From Hippasteria phrygiana (taxonomy: Eukaryota; Echinodermata; Asteroidea; Valvatida; Goniasteridae), in the NCBI GenBank assembly GCA_037893225.1, contig JAZGUH010000143.1, positions 1 to 64,000 of the forward strand: a stretch of DNA of 64,000 nucleotides, given 5' to 3'. Made by a program: the position numbers and the translations under genes. Positions 30,963 through 41,332 of the stretch are shown here, piece by piece. Below the pieces are notes generated by a model. The model was given only the letters and a program-made list of their open reading frames with translations. It was not told where the DNA came from and made no database searches. The stretch's first letter is position 1, and each line of letters starts with the position of its first letter.

Positions 30963-32752
30963 CGTTCCTGTTCTATCTTCGTCAGTACCCGAGGGATCAG
31001 GGATATCGGCGGAAAAGCGTACGCGAACATCCCTTCCCAGGGCATCGAGAGGGCGTCTACATGCCACGCCCTCGGATCTGGGTATCTGGTGCAATACACC
31101 GGCAGCTGGTTGTTGACCGCTGACGCAAACAGGTCTAAATGAGGGCGGTCGATGAGCGTGAAGATTTGCGCGACCACCCGGGGATGTAGCGTCCACTCTG
31201 TTGGACGGATTACTCCCCTGGAGAGGGCATCGGCTATCGAGTTGTCCGCTCCTGGGATGTGGAAGGCCGACAACGTGATGTTGGACCTTATGCACCAATG
31301 GAGTACTTCCCACGTCAGGAGGCAGAGCTGGGGTGACCGTGTGCCTCCCTCGTGGTTGAGGTATGCCACAACTGTGACATTGTCGCATTTGATTAGGACA
31401 GACCGATCCCGGACGTACGGTTGAAAATGTCTGAGGGCATTGAACACCGCCAGCATCTCCAGAACATTGATATGTAGGGATCGCTGGTCCGGAGTCCACT
31501 CTCCCGCGGCCTGGCGCGGGTAAAGCAGAGCTCCCCAACCCAAGCCCGAGGCGTCCGTTGTTACGGTTACCGTCGGTTGTGGCTGCGGAAAGGTCACTCC
31601 GCGCATGAGGTTTGACGGATCGGACCACCACCACAGGTGTGGGTGTAGAAATACCGGAACCGGAACCATATGATGGATGAGGTGGTATTTCGGTCGGAAG
31701 TGAGCGAGGAGCTGGAGCTGGAGCGGGCGCATGTGGAGTCGGCAGTGAGGCACGAGATCCACCATGCTTGCCATGAGGCCGAGCAGTTTCAGCCATGCTG
31801 CTGCTGGGGCCAATGTTACTGCGAGGAATAGATCGACGCACTGCTGCAGATTCTGAACTCGCCTGTCCGTCGGGAAAACCATGTTCGTGCTGAGGTTCAT
31901 TACAGCCCCTAAGAACGTTGGGAGTTGTGTAGGAATTGGGTGTGATTTTCTTCTGTTTATCAGAAACCCAAGACGCGTGGCTAACTGTACGGTGGAGGCG
32001 AGCGCTCGGCTGGTTTCGTGCCGTGAACGGCCCACTATCAGCCAGTCGTCCAAATACATGAAGATTGAAATGCCGCTCGCGTGGAGGGCTGCTCCCACCG
32101 ACTTCACAATCCTCGTGAAAACCCGAGGGGATGTGGACAGTCCGAATGGGAGAGCCGTAAATTCGTAAGTCACGTTTCGGTAACGGAAGCGGAGGAACCG
32201 ATAGTGACTCGGAAGAATGGGGACATGAAGATACGCGTCCTGCAGGTCGAGTGTAGCCGCCCATGCTTGGGCCGGAATCGAACCGAGGACCACCCGGAGC
32301 GTGTCCATACGGAACCGTTTGGGGCGGATGAAGCTGTTTAAGGGCTTCAGGTTGAGAATAGGCCGCCATGTTCCCGTGTCCATTTTTGGTGTGAGGAAAA
32401 AGGACGATAGGAAACCAGGTGACCTCCCCACCCGCGGAACCACGCGTATCGCTTTGTTCCGGAGGAGAGACTCGATTTCCGACTCTAGCGGCAGGCGTTT
32501 GGCGGGGTCGGATGGAGTTTCCGTGTGACGAATTACTGTGTCCGACGGGGGGGTGCTCGTGAATTCCAATGCGTACCCGTGCTGGATTGTCTTGAGCACC
32601 CACCGGTCGGAGACGACCTGGGACCAGGGCCCTGCGAAGGCTTGGAGGCGGCCACCCACGGGCCCGGCTGTGGGGGGCCACCAGGGTATGGGCGCGTCAC
32701 TTGCGCCACCCTCCGGAAAACCGGGGGGCCGACGGCTTAAAGGTCTGGCCAC
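30626..32752 (-). CDS. DIRS reverse transcriptase/RNase H/methyltransferase-like protein
   Basis: 708 residues. RT makes cDNA from element RNA: NLKPLNSFIRPKRFRMDTL (134-152), LDLQDAYLHVPI with catalytic Asp 169, LPFGLSTSPRVF (201-212) and the active-site box FMYLDDWLI (YLDD 233-236). RNase H follows: TTDASGLGWGALL (Asp 400), Glu 432 in INVLEMLAVF, Asp 457 in IKCDN, and ADNSIADALSRG (502-513). A Dam-like methyltransferase module comes next: LDLFASAVNNQLPVY, DALSMPWEGMFAYAFPPISL (NPPY position replaced by FPP) and LLVAPFWPRQPWFPRL. The last 50 residues overlap the recombinase frame. The ATG at 32752 overlaps the gag end by 56 bp. Confidence 0.88.
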   Translation of the reverse strand: MARPLSRRPPGFPEGGASDAPIPWWPPTAGPVGGRLQAFAGPWSQVVSDRWVLKTIQHGYALEFTSTPPSDTVIRHTETPSDPAKRLPLESEIESLLRNKAIRVVPRVGRSPGFLSSFFLTPKMDTGTWRPILNLKPLNSFIRPKRFRMDTLRVVLGSIPAQAWAATLDLQDAYLHVPILPSHYRFLRFRYRNVTYEFTALPFGLSTSPRVFTRIVKSVGAALHASGISIFMYLDDWLIVGRSRHETSRALASTVQLATRLGFLINRRKSHPIPTQLPTFLGAVMNLSTNMVFPTDRRVQNLQQCVDLFLAVTLAPAAAWLKLLGLMASMVDLVPHCRLHMRPLQLQLLAHFRPKYHLIHHMVPVPVFLHPHLWWWSDPSNLMRGVTFPQPQPTVTVTTDASGLGWGALLYPRQAAGEWTPDQRSLHINVLEMLAVFNALRHFQPYVRDRSVLIKCDNVTVVAYLNHEGGTRSPQLCLLTWEVLHWCIRSNITLSAFHIPGADNSIADALSRGVIRPTEWTLHPRVVAQIFTLIDRPHLDLFASAVNNQLPVYCTRYPDPRAWHVDALSMPWEGMFAYAFPPISLIPRVLTKIEQERCRILLVAPFWPRQPWFPRLIRLLVHRPLILPPRPDILSQPRSRFIHPAPGDLHLTCWTLSNAPSEQRAFRRTLPYSRHAVVDLPRGKSTIAAYAITTNGVDGIRLIQSIHL

Positions 32753-34982
32753 GTGGTCGGAAGGATTGGCCTCGGCGGGGACCCGTATATGGAGGGCGTG
32801 CCGAAGATTGAGCCGTTGACGCGGCGGGAAAACGCCCGCGGGTTCTGCCCTGTGGAAGCCTGGAGCGTCCTGCTGGGGCCCGGGAGGTCGACTTGGCCTG
32901 AGGTTGAGGCTGTGCTGTCGACTTCTGGGCAGGCTTGCGAAGATTTATCTTATCGGTAGCCTCTATTCGCTTCGCTTCGGCCTCCATGGAGGCCTGGAAC
33001 TGATTGGCGAATAAATCCGGGCCAAATAATGGTAAAGCCTCTATCCGCTTCCTGGCCCCTTCCGAGGGGAGGTACAGGGAATCGAGGATATTGGCCCGAC
33101 GGACGGATGTTGCCATCACCGAAATACGAGCAAACTGCTCCAAAGTCAGGCGGAGGGTTTCGTCAAGGCAGCGGAAGGCTGCGGAGAGCATGTCCGCAGG
33201 AACGGTAGCCCCGTCCTCACAGCCTCTGACCAGGTACTCCGACAACAGTAGGAGGAACGAGGTCGAGCGCATGCCGAATCTGGAGGCCCAGTCTGTCTTC
33301 CTCAAAGTGTCCTCGATCTTATTTCTAGTACGATCGGTAAATAGGGCACATGTCGAACCCGACCCACTACCATCAGCGGCCAGCTTGTCTCTGGCAGAGT
33401 CAGGGACTGTTGGTACTGTAAAATAGTCGTCAAAGTCCTTCGACGGGAAACGGAAATAACCGTTGGTACGTTTGTCGAAGGACTGCCACGTTTTGCGATC
33501 CGCTACGGTCTGGATATGTTTAATGCAAAACTGGTCCAGGGGTAGGATCGGGAAGGGCGTCGAGCGTCCCGCAGGGATATCCGATGCGGTACGCTGTTTG
33601 AACGATTGCTGGGCCGAGGGTTTGGGTTCCTCAGCAGAAGTGTCCGGAAGACCCAAAACCCGGATCATGTCGCGTTGAACCAGACGCAACTGTGTCTCGA
33701 TGGGGGAGAGATGATGTGTGTCAAGCATGTCACCCTCTTCAGACAACCCCTGGTCCGAACCCGTGGCCTCCGTAGCTGGTGTCCGCTCACGATGGAGGGG
33801 CACCGCCGGCACTGAATCCCCATCCGACCCCGAGAAAACTGCTGAAGGGTGGATGGAAATGGCCGGAGGTGAGGCCGGGGCACGACCCAAAGCCTGGGGG
33901 AGATGTTGTTGGTCACGACGAACCCAACCCTGGACGTCCCGAGTCGGCGGAGCGACAACGGGGGCGACACTGGGGGCGAGTTGACCGAAGTGCGGGGCCG
34001 GCTGACCCATCTGGGGGGCAAGCAGGCCCGCGCTCGGGGCGAGTTGGCCCGCAATGGGGGCGAACCATCCCGTGTCCGGGGCGAGTCGGCCAGCGTGTGG
34101 GGCGAGTTGGCCCACTGGCGCGAACCCCGCAGTTGACAAGGTCGACAGGGACGCGGTGAACGCCTGGAAAGCCTGTAAGAGATCCGCATTGGAAACGGAC
34201 TCCGCATGTTTGCGGTGTTTCCGGGAGCGGTCCGAGGACGATGGTGTGTCCGAGGAACGGTGACGTTTCTTACGCGATTTCCCTTTCTTGACTGGGCGAC
34301 CCCGCAAAACCTCAGTATCCGAGGGCTCGGTGGAGGGCGGGATCGCTGGAATTCCGGAGCATCGGAGTAAGTCCGAGGCAGAGGAAAAACTCGCAACGGG
34401 GACCCATGGGTCCCCCACCGAACGGCCAGGGGCTAACAGCCCGGGCGGATCGGTGATTGCGCTGCCCGCCAGGGTGGCACCGCTACCCTGGGTCCCGTGG
34501 TCATATGCCAGTGACCCATGGGTAGAGGCGGGCAGATTGGTCACGCTGAGCGTGGCCGTAGCCTTGGCCACACTGCCCGGGATCGGGGGGTGGCCGGAGG
34601 CAAAGGAAGGCAACTCGGCGGGGAGGGTGTCCCGCTTGCCTTTGAAGCTTTGGACCGTGGTGCGCGATTTTTGGCGACTCTTACCGGTCAGCTTCTTAGT
34701 CGGCTGGTTTTCCCCGTTATCCGCGGCCGGGGGAACGGGCTGAATATAGCCCGATCCCCGGCCTATGGGGAGGCCACTGCCCGTTTCCGGGCAGCGGAGT
34801 GAAGTCTGTGTACGGGGGAGGGTGGCCCCAACAGATTCACGGTCGGAGGCAAGGCCATGGGAGGAGGGTGTCTCCCTGGGCTCGCCCCCCGGAGGTGCGG
34901 GCAGTCCCGTGGAACCCACGTCCACGGGTACCGCCCCGCACCGAGCCGACTTACGCTTCACATTTTTCTCCCGTGAAGCCAT
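32697..34982 (-). CDS. DIRS gag-like protein
   Basis: 761 residues, the first gene of the element. The N-terminal half is Pro/Ser-rich and disordered-looking. A basic cluster (VKKGKSRKKRHRSSD, 231-245, and RSRKHRKHA) is a likely nuclear localisation signal. Residues 287-345 are a degenerate 7-residue repeat of the type GQLAPxxG. A conserved core (470-670) contains PLDQFCIKHIQ, FRFPSKDFDDYFTVP, DTLRKTDWASRFGMR and LDETLRLTLEQFARI. The tail (690-761) is Arg/Gly/Pro-rich (GRTRGRF, GPRRGQSFRPRG) and could bind nucleic acid. No zinc knuckle is seen. The assignment rests on position and on the conserved core shared with copy 1. The stop is TGA followed by C. Confidence 0.75.
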   Translation of the reverse strand: MASREKNVKRKSARCGAVPVDVGSTGLPAPPGGEPRETPSSHGLASDRESVGATLPRTQTSLRCPETGSGLPIGRGSGYIQPVPPAADNGENQPTKKLTGKSRQKSRTTVQSFKGKRDTLPAELPSFASGHPPIPGSVAKATATLSVTNLPASTHGSLAYDHGTQGSGATLAGSAITDPPGLLAPGRSVGDPWVPVASFSSASDLLRCSGIPAIPPSTEPSDTEVLRGRPVKKGKSRKKRHRSSDTPSSSDRSRKHRKHAESVSNADLLQAFQAFTASLSTLSTAGFAPVGQLAPHAGRLAPDTGWFAPIAGQLAPSAGLLAPQMGQPAPHFGQLAPSVAPVVAPPTRDVQGWVRRDQQHLPQALGRAPASPPAISIHPSAVFSGSDGDSVPAVPLHRERTPATEATGSDQGLSEEGDMLDTHHLSPIETQLRLVQRDMIRVLGLPDTSAEEPKPSAQQSFKQRTASDIPAGRSTPFPILPLDQFCIKHIQTVADRKTWQSFDKRTNGYFRFPSKDFDDYFTVPTVPDSARDKLAADGSGSGSTCALFTDRTRNKIEDTLRKTDWASRFGMRSTSFLLLLSEYLVRGCEDGATVPADMLSAAFRCLDETLRLTLEQFARISVMATSVRRANILDSLYLPSEGARKRIEALPLFGPDLFANQFQASMEAEAKRIEATDKINLRKPAQKSTAQPQPQAKSTSRAPAGRSRLPQGRTRGRFPAASTAQSSARPPYTGPRRGQSFRPRGQTFKPSAPRFSGGWRK

Positions 34983-35129
34983 GACTATCGAAATAACAAA
35001 CTAAACACAAGAATACAAATTCTACAATCTTTATTCAAGAATACTTAGCAAATGTACGGCAGACGTAGACGTAAACTGCGTGTATAACGCCACTGAAAAA
35101 ATTTCACGTCCTACGCTGATCAGCGCTAA

Positions 35130-35271
35130 GAGAAAAGAGGAAGCTAACATGGCGGGTGTGCCGCGGGGCATGGTGGGAAGGCTATTGTGTGAAATCTTAG
35201 CGAGTGTATTGCGCCCTCTAGGGAAATATGCATTGGTAGTGGCTCTACGGGTAAGATGAGCGCTGTAGACT
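35130..35271. repeat. Right inverted terminal repeat of DIRS copy 2
   Basis: Reverse complement of 29259-29383 plus a unique 17-bp tip ending GAGCGCTGTAGACT. It lies upstream of gag and should hold the element promoter. Confidence 0.9.
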
Positions 35272-38097
35272 AGAACAGTTTAAACTTCAGTGGATGCGTC
35301 ATGTCAACATATTTATGTTTTATAACTCTAAAGTTTTCGAAAAAAAATGTTTAACATCACAGGAATCCCAATTAAATAATCATTAATTTGATTTTTGAAT
35401 CAGATTTTTATCTCATTACAAAAACGCTACAATTTTTCAGACCACCACACGATGTCCAGGCCCTCACCGTACGCATACCCGTCCATCCGGTGCACCACCG
35501 GTACACCACACAATGCCAGACTGCCCGCGTGTGTGATTAGCATGATTAGTAGGCCTACTTGTACCTATAGCGAATATATTTTCAAAGCTCCTGGCCTTGC
35601 GTGCGACGTTCGAAGTTGCGACATCGACGTCTCATGCGAGGTAGGAAGCCAATGATTAAAAATATAGGAACAAAATGGAATGAGAATTTTTAAATATGGA
35701 AGTAAAATTTATAGCAATGATGCTCAATTAAAAAGGGCATGCTGGCCAACTTGGCTGCGGTAAGTGTACATTTTGAAGGGGCATTGCGGCTAACTCGGCA
35801 AGGCATGCGGCCATTGGCCGCATGCTAATGTTTTTAAACATTCTGGGGTTGTCCCGTAAATTCAGACGTGGGTCATTCCATGAAGTTGAGTAAACATTGG
35901 TAAACATTTAAAATTGCTATAAAATAGATTTGTTGCACCACATGGGATTCTATACAATTATTTCATCATACAATGTAGCTTAGATTCATTTTGAGATATT
36001 TAGTTTAGGGTCCTCTCTCTTGAGTTTCACATCAACTCCCATAGACTTACTATAGATAAATCAACGATGTAACATGGGACACGGTGTCCCGGTTACATCT
36101 TAGTTTATGTTGCTCATAATTCATTAAAAATTACATGTTAAAGCATCCAAATCTGTATGTGGTGGTTAGAAAATGTCATCCTTTTACATACCCATCAAAT
36201 AGAGTTGGCTAAAACATTTGATGTAATAATTGATTTGGCAAGCCTGCAAGGATGTAACATGGGACACCACTACATCAAGGGTGGGAAAACTAACACATGA
36301 CACCAATTTAGGTTTTTTTTATGTTCTTAAAAAGAGGTTCTCCAAGTCTTTCTTATCATGTTGCATGGACATTTCACATACTGCTCAGAGATGAATTATG
36401 GAAGAAAGTTCCCAAAATATTACAGAAAAGATGTAAGAGATACTGAAAATATAATTTGTTGTTAAGTTACATGCAGTTTTGCATAACCTCTCAAGTAAAA
36501 GAAAAGAAATAATTAATTTTTTAAACTTCTGAACCCTTTGTACTTTGTAAGTTTTTATGTCACAAAATTCCCCCATAATTTAGCCCGGGACACCATCACA
36601 CTTGGTGACAAAACATAAATACATGTATATCACATATATTGCCCTTATGTTTTATATCATTCAAAAGCCTTCCTTTTACTCTTCAAGTTCATACCATAAT
36701 CATCATTAAAGCCACTTTGGTTTAAACAAGAAAAACAATTACATGATCAAAGAATGCCAAAATGTGTGTGTGTCTCAATTTCATGGAATAACCCACTTAC
36801 ATGTATTGACTACATGTACATGTACATGTACATATTTATATACCCCAATACTAAATATTTATAAACCCTCTGTTCTAATTTACAACCCTAATAGGGTTGC
36901 CATTCCTGTGATAAAAAAATGCATTCCCCAAAAGTAGTGTAAAACTTAGATCCTTACATATAAAAAAATATAAAACAGGCATTAAAGTATGTCACCATTC
37001 TATTTGTCTAATTACTTACCTCAAAATTGTTGATTATTATGTTAAAAATGCTGATAATGTACAGAGGTTAAAAGACACCTTCAGCTTTGGACAGTCATCT
37101 TGGTCTACAGCCCAGTCTTTTGTCAGCCCTCTTACGTGTATATTATAATGATACACCTCTTTCTACCTGCAACTTGATAATTAGAAAATACTGCCCAAAT
37201 AGTTAATTTTAACTTTGGGATCGTAGGGGTAAGTTGTTTTATAATTTGCTAAATTGGTGGATTTAACAAATACATAGTATGTTTAAAATATTATAAGCAT
37301 CTTAAAATAATCATAGGTCTTTTATTATTTTTCCCTAGGGGTAGGGAACTAGGTACATGTAGGCAATGGTAAACAAAAGTACCAAAAAAAGTGTTTCAAA
37401 TCTTTAAAAAAGGGAACAATGATTCGGCCAGGCTGCTAGAAAGCCCAGCTTTATTGATTTGCATTACATCTTTCATCAATAATTAGGACTCTGTTGGCCC
37501 ATCACAGGAATTCCCCCACTTAAATACCTATTAGGGAACAATCAACTTTATTAAAGAACCCCCGATAATGAGCTACAGTACGCTTGGCTGGGCTGTGGCA
37601 CAGCCTAGCCTGCAAGAAACCCGGCTTTAATGATTGGCAGGTTGCCTTTTGTTGGAGAATCTAGACACACAAAAGAGGGATAAGCTGGCCGCAAGGCTGC
37701 GGCCTGGCTTGGCTTTTCAAAGGCTTTTCGTACATCTTTGATCTCGCCGTGCTCCCTAATACGTCCCGGCAGAACACATAATTATGTGATGGGATCAAGC
37801 AAAATCAGTCTGAAGTTGGCCCGGTCAATTTTGGGATTTTTATATTCATTTGTAGCATATTTATTGCTACATATTAGTGAAAACCCCATGTGATGAATAC
37901 GACCTTTGGTTAAAAGTTACAAATATTTGAACACCAGCACATTAAAAAGAAAGAAAGAGAAAATCAAGTTTAAAGTTACAGTACTTTAATTGAGTCATTT
38001 TTAGCAATTTATAATACATGTCATATTTTCATGTGGAATTTTGATTTGTCCACTACTAACATAGGGCCTACATGTATTTTGGCCCATCCCTTACGGA
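35272..38097. other. AT-rich non-coding stretch with a strong palindrome
   Basis: No gene is supported. At 36066-36099 GATGTAACATGGGACAC faces GGTGTCCCGGTTACATC (near-perfect hairpin); the left arm recurs at 36251. CCAGGCT/AAAGCCCAGC sequence at 37430-37740 resembles the MITE at 2074-2444. Confidence 0.45.
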
Positions 38098-38720
38098 AAA
38101 GTAAGCTTGCCGCAAGCTTGCCGCAAGCTTGCCGCAAGCTTGCCGCAAGCTTGCCGCAAGCTAGTATTAAGCTGGTAACTAGATTGCGAAGCTTGCCGCA
38201 AGCTTGAATGAGATTGCGCATTTGCATGCAATCTAGCTGCAAGCAAATTACAAGCTTGCAATGCTTGCACAGATGTGAGGCAAGGTTGCACATTTGCGGC
38301 AAGCTTGCGGCAAGCTTGCGGCAAGCTTGCATATGTACTTGCGAGCTTGCGGCAAGCTTGCGCGTGTACTTGCGAGCTTGCGGCAAGCTTGCGCGTGTAC
38401 TTGTGAGCTTGCGGCAAGCTTACGCGTGTACTTGTGAGCTTGCGGCAAGCTTGCGCGTGTACTTGCCAGCTTGCGGCAAGCTTGCAAGCTTGCCGCAAGC
38501 GTGCACATGTACTTGCAAGCTACTTGAGGCAAGCTTGCACATGTTCTTGCAAGCTACTTGAGGCAAGCTTGCACATGTACTTGCAAGCTACTTGTGGCAA
38601 GCTTGCAGTTGCACATGTACAAGAAAGCTTGCGGCAAACTTGTGCATAGTACTGGCAAGCTTGCAGCAGGCTTGAACTTGCATGCATTTGCAAGCTTGTA
38701 GCAAGCTTGCACATATTCTT
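38098..38720. repeat. Degenerate GCAAGCTTGC satellite cluster
   Basis: Units of GCAAGCTTGCC and GCAAGCTTGCGG alternate with spacers such as CGTGTACTTGCGAG and CACATGTACTTGCAAGCTAC. It is an older or mosaic relative of the 11-bp array at 41358-41930. The open frames here (KLAASLRQAC-type) are repeat artefacts. Confidence 0.85.
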
Positions 38721-40422
38721 GATGTGCATGTTGCAAATAAAGATTATGGCAAGTGTGCATATGTCCCTTACCGAACTGTGGTGTACGTACCACATCATTT
38801 GGTGCAGGTTTGGTACCTCTCTAGGGTACACCAATTCTGCAACATGCAATCACTGAATATGCAGCATCACTGCAAGTATACACCTCTGAAACTTCAACCA
38901 TGTCAACCAAACACCAGAATAGCACCAGAAAATGTGTATTTATAAATGAGTGCACTGCATGGCCAGTGCACCAATTCCACTCATCAGCCCCCATAGCATT
39001 ACACTAAATCTGCACCACTGACATACAGTATAAAGCTTCTTCTCTCACCAAGCACATGTATGTACATTTGTATGCACCAAAAGCACACCATGCATGCCAC
39101 TCAGGACAGGTGTCACAGCAGAAAAGACACCAAAAGTACACCACATAATACTCTTAAAGAAAGTTTTACAGTGCCCTAAATATGAATCTATAACTTAAGA
39201 AATCTTAGAATCTTGTGAGGCATCAAAGTGAGTAAAGCAAGAAACACTTTGAGAAAGAAATCTTGTGGCAACTTGAAAAAGAGGCAAGGATAAACATATC
39301 TTTAATATTGTAAATGTTGCCACTGCATGTCTATGGCTATACTTAATTGCAGAAAAGCTGATGTACAAACATATAGTTTCATCCTCTTCCTTCCTCCATG
39401 ATCCTGCATAAGTACTAGAGTTAATTCTTTATGGAGCTAGCCCAATTCTTCATTGAGAACAGTTCACTAGACCCATGCACATCATCAAGAGTATCATGTT
39501 ACTTTGACCATGGAGGTAGTAAACTACCTCCATGCTTTGACTCACAGTGCAGTGTAGGTATGGGTCACAAGTCACATGACACGGTGACCTTGCTGCTTGC
39601 ATACCAGAGATAAATGGTCAGTGTGGGAAATTTGAAATCTGCACTGCAGTCAGTTGCATGCAGCAGTAATACACTGTACATGTAGGCTTGAAAGATGTCA
39701 GACTTGTATAAAAATGGGTCAAAAATCATGGATATTTGCATGGCATTCATGCCTGTGGAAAACTGCTCATGTACACACTCAACCTGTACATGACCTGTAA
39801 AAAATACACTGGTGAATAATTAATTGCTGGATGGATGGACTAGTCTTTAGAATGGACAAACTCACAACTACAAGCAACATGTTGAACCATGTCAACATGC
39901 TCACAAGCTGTTGTTTGTATGCGGTAAGTCTACAATTGTTACTATAGTAGGATGTGTCATTCCCTTTTTTGGCTTACACAATTTTATTTTGGCTAATATT
40001 CTGTAAAGATGTCCCCATTGTTACTTTGTAATTGTTAGTGCATGGAGGAAGTCTTCCTCCATGATGGTTAGTGATAGCAAAACAGTTAAAGGATTGAATT
40101 TATGACTTAGCCAGTTACACTGTGAACAAGTAACAATGGATTCAGTGCCCAGTAACAACGGACTTTCATTTTTTAATATGATGGCCTACTATAATTTCAT
40201 TGATTAATTTCTGGTGAACAGCTACTACATGTAGCTACTAAAACTAGAAAACTTGGAAGTTTTTTTGTATAATAATTTATTTGTGATTCTTTTTTATTTC
40301 AGGCATGTCAGATACAGCATTTGCAGCAAGGGGATATCCACTTAAAGAGGTTAGCCACTCGATACCCTGACAACAATTTGGTGATGTGTGTATATACATC
40401 ATCATGTAACCATAGCAATCCA
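38721..40422. other. Non-coding stretch with two related palindromes
   Basis: 39509-39534 is CATGGAGGTAGT, AA, ACTACCTCCATG; 40041-40063 is CATGGAGGAAG, T, CTTCCTCCATG. Both are perfect apart from the centre and share flanking TTACTTTG. They may bound or belong to a small element. No gene is supported. Confidence 0.5.
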
Positions 40423-40651
40423 GCATTGGAAGCAGTGTGATTGATGGATTTTGGCTGACTTCGTCCAGTACTTAAAAACAGTAGAGAGCTAGGGTTCAAA
40501 GAAGAACCTTGAAACTAAGTGTTGTGTATTTGTTTAGTTTTCAATATAATTTCTTGGCTTTGGATAATAAAATCTAGTTACCATAACATTTTGGCCTTGA
40601 TGGGAACTCATGTCTTCAAACTGATCACATTAAGCACAATAATATGTGTGT
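40423..40651. repeat. Direct repeat flanking the satellite cassette, left copy
   Basis: It matches 41961-42187 almost base for base: GCATTGGAAGCAGTGTGATT through TAATATGTGTGT, differing by a short indel (TTTGTTTAGTTTTC against TTTGTTGTTTTC). Confidence 0.9.
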
Positions 40652-40728
40652 GTTTTTAAATACAGCTTATAAAAAAGGTGAACAATAACTGAAAATCATT
40701 ATTTAGAAAATTACTTATGACAAAACTG

Positions 40729-41332
40729 CCTGCAAGCTCGCCTGCCTGCAAGCTCGCCTGCCTGCAAGCTCGCCTGCCTGCAAGCTCGCCTGCCTGCAAG
40801 CTCGCCTGCCTGCAAGCTCGCCTGCCTGCAAGCTCGCCTGCCTGCAAGCTCGCCTGCCTGCAAGCTCGCCTGCCTGCAAGCTCGCCTGCCTGCAAGCTCG
40901 CCTGCCTGCAAGCTCGCCTGCCTGCAAGCTCGCCTGCCTGCAAGCTCGCCTGCCTGCAAGCTCGCCTGCCTGCAAGCTCGCCTGCCTGCAAGCTCGCCTG
41001 CCTGCAAGCTCGCCTGCCTGCAAGCTCGCCTGCCTGCAAGCTCGCCTGCCTGCAAGCTCGCCTGCCTGCAAGCTCGCCTGCCTGCAAGCTCGCCTGCCTG
41101 CAAGCTCGCCTGCCTGCAAGCTCGCCTGCCTGCAAGCTCGCCTGCCTGCAAGCTCGCCTGCCTGCAAGCTCGCCTGCCTGCAAGCTCGCCTGCCTGCAAG
41201 CTCGCCTGCCTGCAAGCTCGCCTGCCTGCAAGCTCGCCTGCCTGCAAGCTCGCCTGCCTGCAAGCTCGCCTGCCTGCAAGCTCGCCTGCCTGCAAGCTCG
41301 CCTGCCTGCAAGCTCGCCTGCCTGCAAGCTCG
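40729..41332. repeat. 16-bp satellite array, about 38 units
   Basis: CCTGCAAGCTCGCCTG repeated with essentially no variation. Since 16 is not a multiple of 3 and no frame has a stop, long false frames arise (QASLQAGELAGRRAC-type). Confidence 0.97.

Larger units (their letters stand above)
29211..35271 (-). mobile_element. DIRS retrotransposon, apparently complete
   Basis: 6.06 kb, genes on the minus strand: gag-like (32697-34982), RT/RNase H/methyltransferase-like (30626-32752) and tyrosine recombinase (29709-30962, frame open further upstream). Flanks are inverted terminal repeats of about 125 bp with different outer tips, and next to the 3' repeat lies an internal complementary region. This arrangement, with a tyrosine recombinase in place of an integrase, defines DIRS-like elements. 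All key catalytic motifs are readable and no frame is broken, so the copy may be recent or active. No target duplication is visible, consistent with recombinase-mediated integration. Confidence 0.92.

Noticed and set aside
29709..32681. A single 990-residue protein
   Set aside because: Only the last 417 residues align to a known domain. The first part is the alternative frame of the RT gene. Reported as a finding, not as one CDS.
38021..38849. Overlapping 60-135 codon frames in the GCAAGCTTGC cluster
   Set aside because: Satellite artefacts, as for the 11-bp array.
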